Assembly (NCBI RefSeq): GCF_035609205.1
Contig: NZ_CP141184.1
Location: forward strand, 3,314,501-3,378,500
DNA length: 64,000 bases
Reading direction: 5' to 3'
Origin: Hymenobacter sp. GOD-10R
GTDB taxonomy: Bacteria; Bacteroidota; Bacteroidia; Cytophagales; Hymenobacteraceae
Position numbers and translations under genes: made by a program
The notes under the pieces: generated by a model
What the model saw: the letters and a program-made list of their open reading frames with translations, nothing else
Databases searched by the model: none
Told to the model about the DNA's origin: nothing
Part shown: positions 17,718 to 26,103 of the stretch, in pieces
Position numbering within the stretch: position 1 is the first letter of the stretch
Layout: every line of letters starts with the position of its first letter

Positions 17718-18290
17718 TTACCGCACGCTCGTGGGGAAGGTCACTTCCACATCGGTGTCGCCGGGGGCGAAAGAGCCGTTTTTCACGCCGGGCTGGTGGC
17801 GCAGCGTGATTTTGAGCGTACCACTCGCCGCCGCCGTGGTGACCAAGCGGGTTTGTAGGCCCACCTCTAGGTTATTCTTGTCCTTGTCCGTGCGCGTCAC
17901 CGTTACCAGGTTCGTGGGCGTGGGTTCGAAGAAGAAAATGTGCTCATCGGCTTCCTGCTGAATCTCGGCCGACGTATTGACGGCTGGGGTTTTCGTCTCG
18001 TCTAGCAAGGTCAGCACGCCGGTGTAGGTGGTGTTGGCGGCCAGCGTCAGCGAACCGATGGTGGGGGCTGCGCCACCGTCGCCGTCCGGGTCCTTATAGG
18101 TGACGGACACGGGTGTACCGCCGCTCACAGGGGTTAGCGTGTAGGTCACCGTCGTGATCTGCTCGTTATCATCGTCGGGCGTGGGATCATCCTTATCGTT
18201 GTCCTTTTTGCAGGCGCTGAACAGGGTTGTGGCAGCGAGCAGGGCGAATAGCGCCAAGCGGGAAAAAGCGTTATTGTGCGGCGTGTGCAT
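17718..18290 (-). CDS. Lipoprotein linked to a metal-type TonB receptor
   Basis: A 190-residue lipoprotein (signal ending LFSAC, Cys27) with an Asp-rich linker (DNDKDDPTPDDDNE) followed by a beta-sandwich rich in Thr and Val (TTVTYTLTPVSGGTPVSVTYKDPDGDGG). It follows the TonB receptor gene by 45 bases on the same strand, and proteins of this kind commonly accompany such receptors in Bacteroidota. A surface-exposed ligand- or metal-binding helper is likely. The acidic stretches could bind divalent cations, but no specific ligand set is recognisable. Confidence 0.72.
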   Translation of the reverse strand: MHTPHNNAFSRLALFALLAATTLFSACKKDNDKDDPTPDDDNEQITTVTYTLTPVSGGTPVSVTYKDPDGDGGAAPTIGSLTLAANTTYTGVLTLLDETKTPAVNTSAEIQQEADEHIFFFEPTPTNLVTVTRTDKDKNNLEVGLQTRLVTTAAASGTLKITLRHQPGVKNGSFAPGDTDVEVTFPTSVR

Positions 18291-18335
18291 GGTTGAAAAA
18301 TGAAAAAGTTGGAAGAAGTAAAAGTCAATGGTTCG

Positions 18336-20744
18336 CTACCGCGCCCGGCTCAGCTCCAGCGGCACGCGCACGCGCAGCGTCACATTGCGGCCCATTTCGT
18401 CGGCGAAGTAGCGGTAGCGATTCAGGTAGTCGCGGTAGCGCTGGTTGAGCAGGTTGGAGCCGGCTAGGCTTACCTCCAGCGGCTGGCGGCCCCAGTGCAG
18501 AGTGGTGCCAGCCTCCAGCCCGAGCAGCGCATAGCCGGCGGGCGGCAGCTTGTAGTCCTGTTCGGCATAATTATCCGGTACCCGGGTCTGCCGGGCTACG
18601 GCGTAGCCCCCTAGCTGCACGTAGCTCTGGCGCAGGCGCGCAGCCGGCTGCGGCGCAATCTCGTAGCGGAGCGACACTTCCGCCCGGTCGGCGGGCATGA
18701 AGATCTGCCATTGATCCTGGCGAGTGTCGCGGGCTCGCACAATGGAGCCTTTGGCCCCCAAGAGCCAGCGGGGTGCCAGCTGGTAGGTGCCGGCTAGGTC
18801 TACGCCCCGAAACGTGGCATCCGTCTGCTGGTACACCCAACTAATGAGTGCCCCCCGAATCGTAATCACGGGCGGCAGAATGGGCACCTGGTAGATAAAG
18901 TCGGTGATACGCGTCTGGTACACCGTGATTTCCCCGTTCAGGCGGGGGTTGTCGTGCCAGGTAGCTGTCAGGCTGACGTTCAGCGCCGTTTCGGGGACCA
19001 GCGCCCCGTTGCCCGGCACCAGGTCATACCCTAGCTCGTACTGGGCGTTGTGCACGCCGTCGCTGAAGCGTTCATTGGCGGCGGGTGCGCGGCGCGTCAG
19101 GCCCGAGGCGAGGTTCAGCGTCAGGTGGGCCGTGGGGTCGAAAGTGGCCCCGAGGGAAGCCGCCGGCGTGGTGTATTGGAAGCGGCTGCGATCCACAAAG
19201 AAGGCGCCCGTCGTATCCCGGTCGCCCCGCTTCACCTGAAGGTCGCGGCGGTCCAGCCGCAGGCCAGCTTCCAGCAGCCACTTCTTGCGCTGCCATTTCT
19301 CCAGCCAAAAGGTCCCGAGGGTATGGTTGGTGTAAAAGGGAATGAACTGCCGGCTGCCCGCCGCGTAGCGGTTAAATTGATCTGTACCTGCCACCCCAAT
19401 GCTGCCGATTAGGTTGTGCCAGCGCCGATGCTCCCACAGGAGTTCGGCCGTGGTGGTACGGTTGGTGTAGCTCAGTTCGGGTTTATTCAGGGCCGCTAGG
19501 TTATCGTTGCGGGGCCGGTATTTATCGTACTCATCGCGGAAATCCGTCTGCTGAGCGACGGTGGCCGTCAAGCGGCCCGCAGTCCCAGTTTGCACGAAAC
19601 CGGTAAGCTTGGCTACGTCGTGGCGCACCTGCTGGTAGGCGCGGTCAATGTCGTAGTTGAAGCCCGAAGTTTCTAGTGGGCGCGGGCGGGCAATAGCAAG
19701 CTCCAAGTCTGTGGGGCTGCCTACGTGTGCGGCGGGCAGAATGCCGATCTGCGTGTTATACTGGCTATAAAAAGCCTCAACGCCGTATTTTTCCTTCCGC
19801 CAGCCGGCCGCCGCGGAGAAGTCCATCTCCTGAAAGCCAGAGTTCTTGAGGTAGTAACCAGGGGCCCGCATGGTGCCGGCCCGCTTGGCCGTACCCTGCA
19901 CCCGCCAGCTCAAGGCCGGCAACGTACGCAGGTTACCTTCTACGGTGCCCGAGGCAGCACCTAGGCCATTATTGCTCATGCCCACCAGGTTCAGCTCGGC
20001 GCCGGTGCCCGCGGAGTCGCGTAGCGGCTTCGGCTCCACTAGCACTACGCCCCCAATGGCATCGGAGCCGTAGCGGACGCTAGCGGCGCCCTTTACCACC
20101 GTCAGGCGGGAGGCAATAAAAGGGTCGATTTCCGGCCCGTGCTCCTGGCCCCACTGCTGCCCCTCCTGCCGCACCCCGTTGTTGAGGATAGTCAGGCGGT
20201 TGGAGTGCAGTCCGTGAATCATGGGCTTGAAGATGCTCGGGCCCGTCTGAATGGCCGTCACGCCCGCAATCTTCTGCAAGGCTTCGCCTAGTGCTTGCCC
20301 CCGGGTTTGCTGCAGGGCCGAGCCGCTGAGTGTGGCGGTGGGCTGGGTGGGGGCTAGCACCCGCTGGCCGCGCACGGTGGCGCCACGCAGCACAACAGCA
20401 CTGGGGTGTAGTTGAAAGTTGCGCACCACGGCGCGCTCGACGCGCAGTTCCGCCGTCTCGGTTTCGTAGCCGAGAAAGGTGACCTGTACGTGGTAGAGGC
20501 CGGCGCAAAGGTGCAGGTGAAAGTTGCCGGCCGCGTCGGTTTGGGTGGCTTGCTGGGTTTCCAGCACGACCACGGTAGCCCCCGACAGGTCCGCCCGCGA
20601 CTCATGGTCAGCGACGCGGCCGCTCAGCGACAGCGCACATTCAGCGGGGGCTTGGGCGTGGCCTAGGCGCGCTATACTCAGTAGGAGTAGCAGCCAAAAG
20701 CCTGGTCGCCCAATCCCCGGTGTGCCCAGAAATAGGAAAGACAT
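18336..20744 (-). CDS. TonB-dependent receptor, likely metal uptake
   Basis: An 802-residue outer-membrane receptor with a signal peptide (about 1-30), a carboxypeptidase-like domain (about 38-125, with TDAAGNFHLHLCAGLYHVQVTFLGY), a plug and a beta-barrel. The plug motif HGLHSNRLTILNNGVRQ followed by QQWGQEHGPEID resembles the subgroup associated with zinc or copper import (ZnuD-like) rather than SusC. Neighbours support this: a His-rich small protein upstream (20898-21242) and an accessory lipoprotein downstream. The metal is not known; the palindrome at 21441-21487 suggests control by a Fur/Zur-type regulator. Confidence 0.85.
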   Translation of the reverse strand: MSFLFLGTPGIGRPGFWLLLLLSIARLGHAQAPAECALSLSGRVADHESRADLSGATVVVLETQQATQTDAAGNFHLHLCAGLYHVQVTFLGYETETAELRVERAVVRNFQLHPSAVVLRGATVRGQRVLAPTQPTATLSGSALQQTRGQALGEALQKIAGVTAIQTGPSIFKPMIHGLHSNRLTILNNGVRQEGQQWGQEHGPEIDPFIASRLTVVKGAASVRYGSDAIGGVVLVEPKPLRDSAGTGAELNLVGMSNNGLGAASGTVEGNLRTLPALSWRVQGTAKRAGTMRAPGYYLKNSGFQEMDFSAAAGWRKEKYGVEAFYSQYNTQIGILPAAHVGSPTDLELAIARPRPLETSGFNYDIDRAYQQVRHDVAKLTGFVQTGTAGRLTATVAQQTDFRDEYDKYRPRNDNLAALNKPELSYTNRTTTAELLWEHRRWHNLIGSIGVAGTDQFNRYAAGSRQFIPFYTNHTLGTFWLEKWQRKKWLLEAGLRLDRRDLQVKRGDRDTTGAFFVDRSRFQYTTPAASLGATFDPTAHLTLNLASGLTRRAPAANERFSDGVHNAQYELGYDLVPGNGALVPETALNVSLTATWHDNPRLNGEITVYQTRITDFIYQVPILPPVITIRGALISWVYQQTDATFRGVDLAGTYQLAPRWLLGAKGSIVRARDTRQDQWQIFMPADRAEVSLRYEIAPQPAARLRQSYVQLGGYAVARQTRVPDNYAEQDYKLPPAGYALLGLEAGTTLHWGRQPLEVSLAGSNLLNQRYRDYLNRYRYFADEMGRNVTLRVRVPLELSRAR

Positions 20745-20897
20745 ACAAGAAAGGAGAGCCGGTAAAAACTAAACCAGCCGCCGTACTTCGCACGCTACTA
20801 AGGCATGCGGAAGAACTATTCCATAAGAAATGAGGAAGTAGGCTTCGAAATCTACTAGCAAAAAGACACGAAGCGGCTATCCGACGGCTATTGGGAT

Positions 20898-21242
20898 TTA
20901 GCTCTCGGATGGTGGCCCGCGCAGGTAGTCAATGGCTGGGGGCGTGACTTCGCCCGCCCGGATCAGCGCCACGGCTGTAGCGCGCTGGTAGGCCTGTAGC
21001 ACCCGCTCTTTCAGCTCCAAAAACGGAGCAGGCTGGAAAGGCACGTTGTAAAAATGATCAACGTCGCAGTGCAGGTGCTGGGCACTGAGCACCTGCTTAC
21101 CGTGCAAGGCGCCCGGTGCCTGCGTTGGCTCCTCGGTGGTGTGCTGGTGACGATGCAAGCTCAAGACCCATGCCTCCGGCAGCAGCACCCGCACGAAGCA
21201 GAGCAGCAGCACCAAAGCCAGCCAAGAACGAAGCATTTTCAT
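20898..21242 (-). CDS. Small His-rich secreted protein
   Basis: A 114-residue protein starting at the ATG at 21242 (an upstream TTG frame is ignored) with a signal anchor (MLRSWLALVLLLCFVRVLLP). The mature part has a histidine cluster (SLHRHQHTTEE) and a second motif HLHCDVDHFYNVPF, similar to short Bacteroidota proteins encoded upstream of metal receptors. The His/Cys/Asp clusters suggest periplasmic metal binding, so it probably works with the TonB receptor that begins 154 bases downstream. The function is not established. Confidence 0.68.
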   Translation of the reverse strand: MKMLRSWLALVLLLCFVRVLLPEAWVLSLHRHQHTTEEPTQAPGALHGKQVLSAQHLHCDVDHFYNVPFQPAPFLELKERVLQAYQRATAVALIRAGEVTPPAIDYLRGPPSES

Positions 21243-21440
21243 TTGCAACAATGTAGCGTATACAAACAAAGGTAAGCGCCGAACTTGAATTAGATTGCAT
21301 CTCAGCAATAAAAATCACTTTATGCAAAGAACAGATCGTGAAAAATAGCCTGTTGATGACAATCAAAACATACAGGGTAAATATCAAGCTCTAGTGAACA
21401 CAATAGAAAAGTAAGTACTAGTTCGTTTTGGAAACCCAAA

Positions 21441-21487
21441 GACCGGCTAGGTTATTTGCAACATAATTACAAATAACCCAGCCGGTC
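21441..21487. promoter_or_regulatory. 18-bp-arm palindrome, candidate Zur/Fur-type operator
   Basis: The arms 21441-21458 and 21470-21487 match at 17 of 18 positions around an 11-base A/T-rich centre. The inner half (GGTTATTTG ... CAAATAACC) resembles the A/T-rich inverted repeats bound by Fur-family regulators. It ends 2 bases before the -7 box of the MerC-like gene. Confidence 0.5.
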
Positions 21488-21489
21488 TA

Positions 21490-21497
21490 TACTTTTG
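21490..21497 (+). promoter_or_regulatory. -7 promoter box (TACTTTTG)
   Basis: The sequence is an exact match to the Bacteroidota -7 consensus TAnnTTTG. No correctly spaced -33 TTTG is visible, so an activator or relaxed -33 may be used. It would start the MerC-like transcript near 21504. Confidence 0.5.
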
Positions 21498-21602
21498 CCT
21501 TAATCAACTGTGGATCTAAAAAGCGGCTTCTATACAAAACCAAATTCTAGCTCTGGCAATGCAGCAGCACGTTCGCGGATCTATAGCCTCAACTTTAGCC
21601 TT

Positions 21603-21965
21603 GTGAAAAGCATATGGATTCGCTTGGCCGCTGATTATGGCGGGGTCCTCAACAGCGGCCTATGCTTGCTGCACTGTGCTATTAGCCCGCTGTTGCTCGC
21701 TTTTTGGGGCGTGCACCAGCACACTATGGAACAGTGGGAAAGTGCTTTTCTACTTGTCAGTGGCTTGTTGGTAGTGGGGGCGACCTGGCGCATGTCTACC
21801 AAGAGCTTGCGCGTGGCTATTTGGGGCTTTTTCACCCTGTTTGTGAGTGCTGAATTTTGGCAGCATTCCTACCCTTGGCTAGAGCTGGTGCAGTATATGG
21901 CCTCTGCAGGGCTGATTGCCACGCATCTTCTAAATATGCGTTATTGCCACCGGGCATGTGCTTAG
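21603..21965 (+). CDS. MerC-domain membrane protein
   Basis: A 120-residue inner-membrane protein with four predicted helices. The N-terminal sequence IRLAADYGGVLNSGLCLLHCAISPLL is the MerC signature, including the CxxHC-like cysteine pair (LCLLHC) in the first helix; a second cysteine region (RYCHRAC) lies at the C-terminus. In Bacteroidota these proteins usually occur with zinc-regulated uptake genes rather than mercury operons, and here no merR/merA genes are present. The GTG at 21603 is preferred to GTG 21510 because the family begins just before this point. A role in metal transport or sensing is likely; the metal is unknown. Confidence 0.78.
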   Translation: MKSIWIRLAADYGGVLNSGLCLLHCAISPLLLAFWGVHQHTMEQWESAFLLVSGLLVVGATWRMSTKSLRVAIWGFFTLFVSAEFWQHSYPWLELVQYMASAGLIATHLLNMRYCHRACA

Positions 21966-22209
21966 GTGTATGCAGCCGCCAGCCTGTTCCTTTTAATGAG
22001 CATCAACCTAGCAGAGGCCTCTGTATTCCTTTTTAAAAAGCCTAATCCTAGACGCTGCTATTTTGAACAACCTAGCTAACACGCATGAAGCCCTGGAATA
22101 GCAACGGGAAACTCTTCAAGTACGACTGTTGCCGTTCTCGCAGGCTAGTACTTAATGCAAATACGGGCGCGCAGTAGCTGGCCGCGTTGCCACTAGCGGA
22201 GCCTACTGA

Positions 22210-22815
22210 TTACCCGTTCTGCATATAGGGCGCTAAGTCCCGCACGATTGAGTCGTCGCTGCTTGCTAGGTGCTCCATGATAGCAGCGCGTTCGACCGCT
22301 GAGCGGCTTTGGCTGAGTTTCTTTTGACCTTGTAGCGTAGTTACTTCTACCTCAAAAGCCACCAGGGCGCGCCGCAGACCTGCTTTATACTTCTCCGGCA
22401 GCGTGTCCCATTGCCCTTGGTAGGCTGGCTCATGGATGGCGATAAGTTGCTGCAGCACTTGTTCCGTGGCAGTTGCATCTTCTAAGAGGCGCACCCGACC
22501 ATAGGCATGCACTGCCACGTAGTCCCACGTCGGGACACTTTCCCGCTGCTGGTAGAGCGTGGGCGAAATGTAGGCGTGGGGGCCCGTAAACAGCACCATC
22601 ACCTCCTGTTCTCCCCAGCTCCGCCACTGCGAATTGGCACGCGCCAGATGGGCGGTGAGGCAGACGCGCGAACCGTCACTCGTCACGCTGAAAGGCAGGT
22701 GCGAGGCAACTGGTACGCCCTGCTCCACGCTGACCAGGGTAGCGAAACTGTAGCGTTGCATGAAGGCCACCGCTTCGGCCTGATCAGTGAGTTGGAACTC
22801 GGCGGGAATGTACAT
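22210..22815 (-). CDS. FMN-binding PaiB-family protein
   Basis: The 201-residue protein begins MYIPAEF and carries ATLVSVEQGVPVASHLPF, AHLARANSQW, and VPTWDYVAVHAYG, all diagnostic of the PaiB/FMN-binding split-barrel family. Bacillus PaiB represses sporulation and protease genes; most homologues are simply flavin-binding proteins with possible oxidoreductase or regulatory roles. It lies downstream of the flavohemoprotein gene on the same strand, with a 137-base gap, so co-regulation is possible but not shown. Full length, no anomalies. Confidence 0.9.
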   Translation of the reverse strand: MYIPAEFQLTDQAEAVAFMQRYSFATLVSVEQGVPVASHLPFSVTSDGSRVCLTAHLARANSQWRSWGEQEVMVLFTGPHAYISPTLYQQRESVPTWDYVAVHAYGRVRLLEDATATEQVLQQLIAIHEPAYQGQWDTLPEKYKAGLRRALVAFEVEVTTLQGQKKLSQSRSAVERAAIMEHLASSDDSIVRDLAPYMQNG

Positions 22816-22952
22816 AGACAGAAGACTGTTCGGATGAAAATCGAGGTAAAGTAATGCTTGACGAGCTAGGTAGGATGGTCCAGTTTGGCGAAAGCCTATC
22901 TACCAATCTCGGCGGATACCCGTTGCGTTGGAACAGCCATAGTATACAGTAG

Positions 22953-24158
22953 CTAGACGCCCATTGTCGCCGGCCCAAACTCCTCAAAGTGAATGGATTC
23001 ACGCGGCACGCCTAGCCGTGACAGGTCCTGCACCTGCTTGCGAATAAAAGGCATCGGACCGCACACATAGTAGTCGGCTTTTGGCAGGAGCGTACCGCCA
23101 TTGAGCTTTTGCAGCTCGACAATCCCTGCGTAGTACCCTTCCCGTTCCAGACCAGGAGCTAGGGTGTCGTAGAAAATATGGTGCTGTACGTTCTCGTGGC
23201 AAGAGGCTAGGTCGGCTACCGCCTCCCGAAAAGCGTGTACTTGCTCGTTGCGGCTGCCGTGCACCCACACCACTTGGCGGGACTTGTTGGTCAGCGTGAG
23301 GTAGTCGAGCATGCTCAACAGGGGCGTTTGGCCTACGCCGCCGCTCACCAGCACCACCGGTGTTTGCTTGGTCGTCTCCAGGGTAAAGTCGCCGGCTGGC
23401 GCGGCTAGCTCCACGATGGCGCCTTCCTGCACAAAGTCGTGGAGGCGGTTGCTGATCATGCCATTGGGGTGCTGACTGCCCGCTTCCTTTTTCACCGAGA
23501 TGCGGTAATATTCCCCGTTTGGCGCACTGGAGAGGCTGTATTGCCGGGGCTGAAACAGGTTCAGTTCGGGCAGAAATAGACGCAGGCTCACGTACTGGCC
23601 GGGCAAATAGTCGGCTACTTGGCCTCCATCGGCAGGATACAGGTAGAAGGAGGTAATCTCACTCGACTCAGCGACTTTTTGCTTCACCGTGAAGGGGCGC
23701 CAACCCGTCCAGCCTCCCGGCTGACTGACCGCTTTTTGGTACAAGCCACTTTCTAGTCCACTCATCAGCCTAGCTAATTCGCCATACGCGGTAGTCCAGG
23801 CGTCGAGGAGCGCGGGCGTGGCCGCTTCGCCCAGCACCTCGCCAATGGAGGCAATGAGGTGCCGGCCCACAATGGCATAGTGCTCAGGGCGAATGTCGAG
23901 GCTGACGTGCTTGTGGCCGATTTTGGTGATGGCCTGCACCAGCACCGAAGGGTCTTCGATGTTTTCGGCGTAGGCTAGCACGGCCATGGCTAGGGCCGTT
24001 TGCTGCTTGCCGTTTTGCTGGTTGCCCATGTTAAAGACGTTCTTCAACTCGGGGTTGTGCTCAAACATCCGGCGGTAAAAGTGGCTGGTGAGGGCTACGC
24101 CGTGCGCTCTGAGGGTGCTTACGGTAGCGGTAACGAGGGACTTTTGCTCAGGGGTCAT
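22953..24158 (-). CDS. hmp: NO-inducible flavohemoprotein (nitric oxide dioxygenase)
   Basis: Hmp converts NO plus O2 to nitrate using NADPH, protecting against nitrosative stress. The 401-residue protein has a globin domain (1-140) with the distal tyrosine in HFYRRMF (Tyr28) and proximal histidine in IGHKHVSLDIRPEHY (His84). An FAD-binding domain (about 150-255, with RQYSLS) and an NAD-binding domain (about 260-401, with GGVGQTPLLSML and CGPMPF) follow. Its promoter carries a palindrome also found before the adjacent Rrf2 regulator gene, so control by that NsrR-like protein is expected. Confidence 0.97.
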   Translation of the reverse strand: MTPEQKSLVTATVSTLRAHGVALTSHFYRRMFEHNPELKNVFNMGNQQNGKQQTALAMAVLAYAENIEDPSVLVQAITKIGHKHVSLDIRPEHYAIVGRHLIASIGEVLGEAATPALLDAWTTAYGELARLMSGLESGLYQKAVSQPGGWTGWRPFTVKQKVAESSEITSFYLYPADGGQVADYLPGQYVSLRLFLPELNLFQPRQYSLSSAPNGEYYRISVKKEAGSQHPNGMISNRLHDFVQEGAIVELAAPAGDFTLETTKQTPVVLVSGGVGQTPLLSMLDYLTLTNKSRQVVWVHGSRNEQVHAFREAVADLASCHENVQHHIFYDTLAPGLEREGYYAGIVELQKLNGGTLLPKADYYVCGPMPFIRKQVQDLSRLGVPRESIHFEEFGPATMGV

Positions 24159-24173
24159 AGAAATGGATGTAAG

Positions 24174-24196
24174 TAACGGACAAAATTGTCCTGTAT
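24174..24196 (-). promoter_or_regulatory. NsrR-type operator in the hmp promoter
   Basis: The 14-base core GGACAAAATTGTCC (24178-24191) is a perfect palindrome. The surrounding 23 bases match 22 of 23 positions of the site at 24692-24714. On the minus strand the core contains CAATTTTG, one base off the -7 consensus, and the site ends 15 bases before the hmp ATG. Binding here would block RNA polymerase. Confidence 0.78.
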
Positions 24197-24212
24197 TAAA
24201 ATAAAAAAAATG

Positions 24213-24653
24213 TCAACTGAATTGCTTTAAAAAACCTAGGCCGTCGTGCACTTTGCTCGCCAGTTCGCCAATTGTGTGCGTGCGCAACAACTCGTTGAGT
24301 TGGTCGCGAATGGGCAAGAATTGGTAGTGCATGGGACAGGGTTGCTTGGCCGAGCACTGGGGCAAACCGAGGGCGCAGCCTTGCAGCATCGCTCCACCGT
24401 CGATAGCTACGACGATCTGGCGGAGCGTGACGGTGCGCAACTGCTCGGGAGTGAGCTCAAAGCCGCCGGTAGGACCTTTCACGGAGGTCACTAGTTGGGC
24501 GCGCACTAGCTGTTGCAGGACCTTGGCCGTAAAGGCTTCCGGCGAACCAATTTCGGCAGCAATGTCCTTCAGGCCCACCCGGCGACCATTGGTCGACTGC
24601 TGCCCTATGTAGATCGAGGCCCGGATTCCATATTCACATGCTTTCGAAAACAT
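24213..24653 (-). CDS. Rrf2-family iron-sulfur regulator (NsrR-like)
   Basis: The 146-residue protein has the Rrf2 winged helix (ACEYGIRASIYIG, then AFTAKVLQQL and VTSVKGPTGGFEL) and three cysteines in CALGLPQC then PCPMH (spacing C-x6-C-x5-C), which fits an iron-sulfur cluster like that of NsrR or IscR. NsrR senses NO through the cluster and represses hmp. Here the gene sits directly upstream of hmp on the same strand, and both share a palindromic operator, so NO-responsive autoregulation is the best reading. The ATG at 24653 is preferred to a TTG at 24701, because the TTG lies inside the operator. Confidence 0.9.
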   Translation of the reverse strand: MFSKACEYGIRASIYIGQQSTNGRRVGLKDIAAEIGSPEAFTAKVLQQLVRAQLVTSVKGPTGGFELTPEQLRTVTLRQIVVAIDGGAMLQGCALGLPQCSAKQPCPMHYQFLPIRDQLNELLRTHTIGELASKVHDGLGFLKQFS

Positions 24654-24691
24654 ACCGCTTGGCTTTGACCCAAAGGTAGAGGACGATTTAA

Positions 24692-24714
24692 TAACGGACA
24701 AAATTATCCTGTAT
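24692..24714 (-). promoter_or_regulatory. NsrR-type operator and -7 box of the regulator gene
   Basis: The core GGACAAAATTATCC (24696-24709) differs from the hmp site at one base. On the minus strand that base change creates a perfect TAATTTTG -7 box (complement of 24699-24706). The operator therefore overlaps the promoter of the regulator gene, 38 bases from its ATG. Confidence 0.78.
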
Positions 24715-25002
24715 ATTTTTTCTCACCTTTCTTCGGCTTCTGAGCTAGCCCCAAGGCTCGCGCAACTATTACCCTGCTCCCTATCTGCATTAGGATAGCA
24801 GCGCCGCTTAGGTTCTCTTGTTACCTAGCTTACTGCTGGGCGAAACAAGTTTTTAGTGCACGAAAACATTGCTTAGGCGCAAGAAGCGCGGGTCATCTGC
24901 TCAAACTGGGCCAGTATTTATATGCAGTCTGGTCCAATGGTGAAACATGACTATACGGTTAGGAGTGCCAACTACTTTTGTCGGGTAATCTAACAACAAG
25001 TT
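24715..25002. other. Divergent region upstream of the protoglobin operon
   Basis: Together with the operator and the regulator leader this makes a gene-free span of about 350 bases. A TACTTTTG at 24973-24980 exactly matches the -7 consensus for the plus-strand operon. I do not see a copy of the NsrR-type palindrome in front of that operon. Confidence 0.45.
24973..24980 (+). promoter_or_regulatory. -7 promoter box of the protoglobin operon
   Basis: TACTTTTG is an exact TAnnTTTG match located 22 bases before the ATG at 25003. No -33 TTTG at the usual distance is evident, so an activator may be needed. Confidence 0.5.
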
Positions 25003-25743
25003 ATGCACGTCATGAAACGACCCATGCTTACCCTAGCGCTACTTAGCGCTCTGACTACCAGTGGCTTCGCGCAATCTTCGGGCGCAGCCTACAACAATGC
25101 CGACTACACCCCTAAGAAGGCAGCCGTTAAGTATCTGCCGGAGCTGGAAACTCTCGTTTTTGAGTTTCAGGTGGCGGGCAACGCGGGCAAAACCCAACCC
25201 AAACCCGCTGGCAAAACCGATGGCGCGCCAGTGCTAGGTTACGTTTTCCCTACCACCCTTAAGTCGACTGACATCGGCATGGGTGCCACCGATGGCATTG
25301 TGGCTTTGGCCCTTACCTCCCACCCCGACTTTGAGGATACGCCGCTGTGGGATGAGAATGGCGACGGCGATTATGCCAACGACGGGCTGGTGTGGCACGC
25401 GCACTGGGTAGTCCTGATCAAGGACAGCCGCGTGGCCGGTGGCTTTTCGGTGAAGGAGTTCGACCATATGGGAGCCGCGCCCAAGCTGCCGCCCACTAGC
25501 GCCCCCGGCATGCACATGTACATGGATTCGCCCGGCTTCACCGTCACGATGCAGGGCAGCACTGGTCGCGCTGTCGTGCCGCTCGACCGCATCAACCGCA
25601 AGCGAGACTTCAAATTCGACCTCGTGACTTGCTACATGGAGGTCAACGCCTCCGATAAGAAGCGGCCCATGCTAGGGGTGTATCAAGTGTACGGAGTGAT
25701 GTCGGGCAACCTTTCGTTGCCCTATACGGTGGCTTCTAAATAA
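25003..25743 (+). CDS. Secreted protein of unknown function in the protoglobin operon
   Basis: I do not recognise this 246-residue protein. It has a signal peptide (cleavage near GFAQSS, about residue 24). The mature part contains an aspartate-rich calcium-like loop (WDENGDGDYANDG), a histidine motif (GLVWHAHWVVL) and a methionine/histidine motif (APGMHMYMDSPGF), which could hold a metal or heme. A single late cysteine (VTCYMEV) is present. It is the first gene of an operon with an 81-residue protein, protoglobin, DUF2024 and regulators, next to the hmp/nsrR-like genes, so a role in the periplasm under NO or low-oxygen conditions is inferred. An alternative ATG lies at 25012. Confidence 0.7.
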   Translation: MHVMKRPMLTLALLSALTTSGFAQSSGAAYNNADYTPKKAAVKYLPELETLVFEFQVAGNAGKTQPKPAGKTDGAPVLGYVFPTTLKSTDIGMGATDGIVALALTSHPDFEDTPLWDENGDGDYANDGLVWHAHWVVLIKDSRVAGGFSVKEFDHMGAAPKLPPTSAPGMHMYMDSPGFTVTMQGSTGRAVVPLDRINRKRDFKFDLVTCYMEVNASDKKRPMLGVYQVYGVMSGNLSLPYTVASK

Positions 25744-25753
25744 CGCCTGCGCC

Positions 25754-25999
25754 ATGTCTGACCTGCAACTTGTACCCGGCAATAGCCTGCTCACGGCTAC
25801 CCCGGAAGAAGGACGCCAGCTTGCCGTCAAGCTCGCCCGCCTCATCATTAAGCTCACCCAGCCCGACGACGAAAAACGCCGCCAGCAGCGCGCCATCTAC
25901 GCCGACAACCCGATGATGCTCATCAGCATCTGCCAAACCGTCGCCGCCGAGTTTGCGACCATCGCCGCCGCTAACAACTACTGGCGCGACCGGCCCTAG
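25754..25999 (+). CDS. Short helical protein of unknown function
   Basis: This 81-residue protein starts 10 bases after the preceding stop, so it belongs to the same operon. It is predicted to be all helical, with no signal peptide, membrane segment or cysteine. A conserved-looking core (AVKLARLIIKLTQPDDEKRRQQRAIYADNP) may bind a partner. No family is recognised. Confidence 0.6.
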   Translation: MSDLQLVPGNSLLTATPEEGRQLAVKLARLIIKLTQPDDEKRRQQRAIYADNPMMLISICQTVAAEFATIAAANNYWRDRP

Positions 26000-26103
26000 G
26001 CTAGGTATCTCCCCTTCTCTTTTAAGTGAATTCAAGCCCACTTTTCTGCTGGGCCAGCCACCGCTTTGCCTTTCACCATTTACTTTTTACTGCTCCTACA
26101 TTC

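Larger units (their letters stand above)
21243..21602. other. Divergent regulatory region between metal genes and merC-like gene
   Basis: This 360-base region separates the minus-strand receptor group from the plus-strand MerC-like gene. It holds the 47-base palindrome at 21441-21487 and a -7 box at 21490-21497. The open frame of the MerC-like protein extends into it (to a GTG at 21510), but the family start is further on. Confidence 0.5.

Noticed and set aside
21603..21965. Mercury resistance operon
   Set aside because: The MerC-like protein has no merR, merA, merT or merP neighbour, and its surroundings point to other metals.
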